From: Gammaproteobacteria bacterium
GTDB lineage: Bacteria; Pseudomonadota; Gammaproteobacteria; Steroidobacterales; Steroidobacteraceae
Assembly (NCBI GenBank): GCA_025358295.1
Contig: JANYJY010000004.1
Span: 20,218 to 84,217, forward strand
Direction: 5' to 3'
DNA: 64,000 nucleotides
The first letter of the stretch is position 1; every line of letters begins with the position of its first letter. The notes beneath the pieces are model-generated. The model saw only the letters and a list, made by a program, of their open reading frames with translations, was not told the DNA's origin and ran no database searches. This document shows, piece after piece, positions 63,699 through 64,000 of the stretch. The position numbers and the translations under genes are program-made.

Positions 63699-64000
<302 letters not shown>

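Overview
The window is a chromosomal stretch of a GC-rich Gammaproteobacterium. The clearest marker is the right end: trxB, ftsK, lolA, rarA and serS stand in the order known from gammaproteobacteria (without lrp between trxB and ftsK). A large TonB-dependent receptor, a TPR-sulfotransferase, secreted GH3 and CocE-type proteins and an RND pump suggest a free-living, nutrient-scavenging soil or freshwater organism, perhaps near Steroidobacterales/Nevskiales/Xanthomonadales; that placement is inference. I saw no integrase, insertion sequence, prophage, CRISPR array or rRNA operon. One tRNA is present.

Layout. 1-5.1 kb: beta-glucoside module (LacI regulator, secreted GH3 glucosidase, divergent sodium:sugar symporter, LacI-type operator). 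5.1-14.2 kb: single metabolic and cell-envelope genes (nitronate monooxygenase-like, HDOD protein, secreted Cys-rich protein, amidohydrolase, agmatine deiminase, Nu-class-like GST, MurJ, Nramp-like transporter). 14.4-20.2 kb: an isolated EF-G, a Gly/Tyr-rich exported protein, a MASE1-PAS histidine kinase and an EamA permease. 20.2-27.9 kb: four minus-strand genes, each overlapping the next by 4 nt: a discoidin/six-hairpin glycosidase-like protein, an SbmA/BacA-type ABC protein, a CocE-like hydrolase and a cytochrome P460 homologue. The ABC and CocE-like proteins appear to have lost key catalytic residues. Divergently, 28.0-29.9 kb: ArsR regulator (predicted leaderless mRNA with two operator dyads over its promoter), two DUF899 thioredoxin-like proteins and an unlisted-size 58-aa CPLC protein.

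31.4-38.4 kb: a complete aminoethylphosphonate degradation operon under a GntR/FCD regulator: phnA, phnY, a Na/Pi-cotransporter homologue with PhoU-like tail, phnW, and a PhyH-family oxygenase. AEP would pass through phosphonoacetaldehyde (PhnW) and phosphonoacetate (PhnY) to acetate plus phosphate (PhnA). The Na/Pi protein may remove excess phosphate, and the oxygenase may process a further phosphonate. A perfect GATTGTCGACAATC palindrome lies in the promoter.

38.5-46.3 kb: TPR-sulfotransferase, TonB-dependent receptor, and a divergent FAD oxidoreductase/MFS pair, substrate unknown. 46.4-52.2 kb: three-gene heavy-metal-type RND efflux operon. 52.3-57.8 kb: small membrane protein, lipase-like lipoprotein, tRNA-Ser(UGA) with its terminator, M3 oligopeptidase, Bax-inhibitor-1 family protein. 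57.8-64.0 kb: serS, rarA, lolA, ftsK and the start of trxB.
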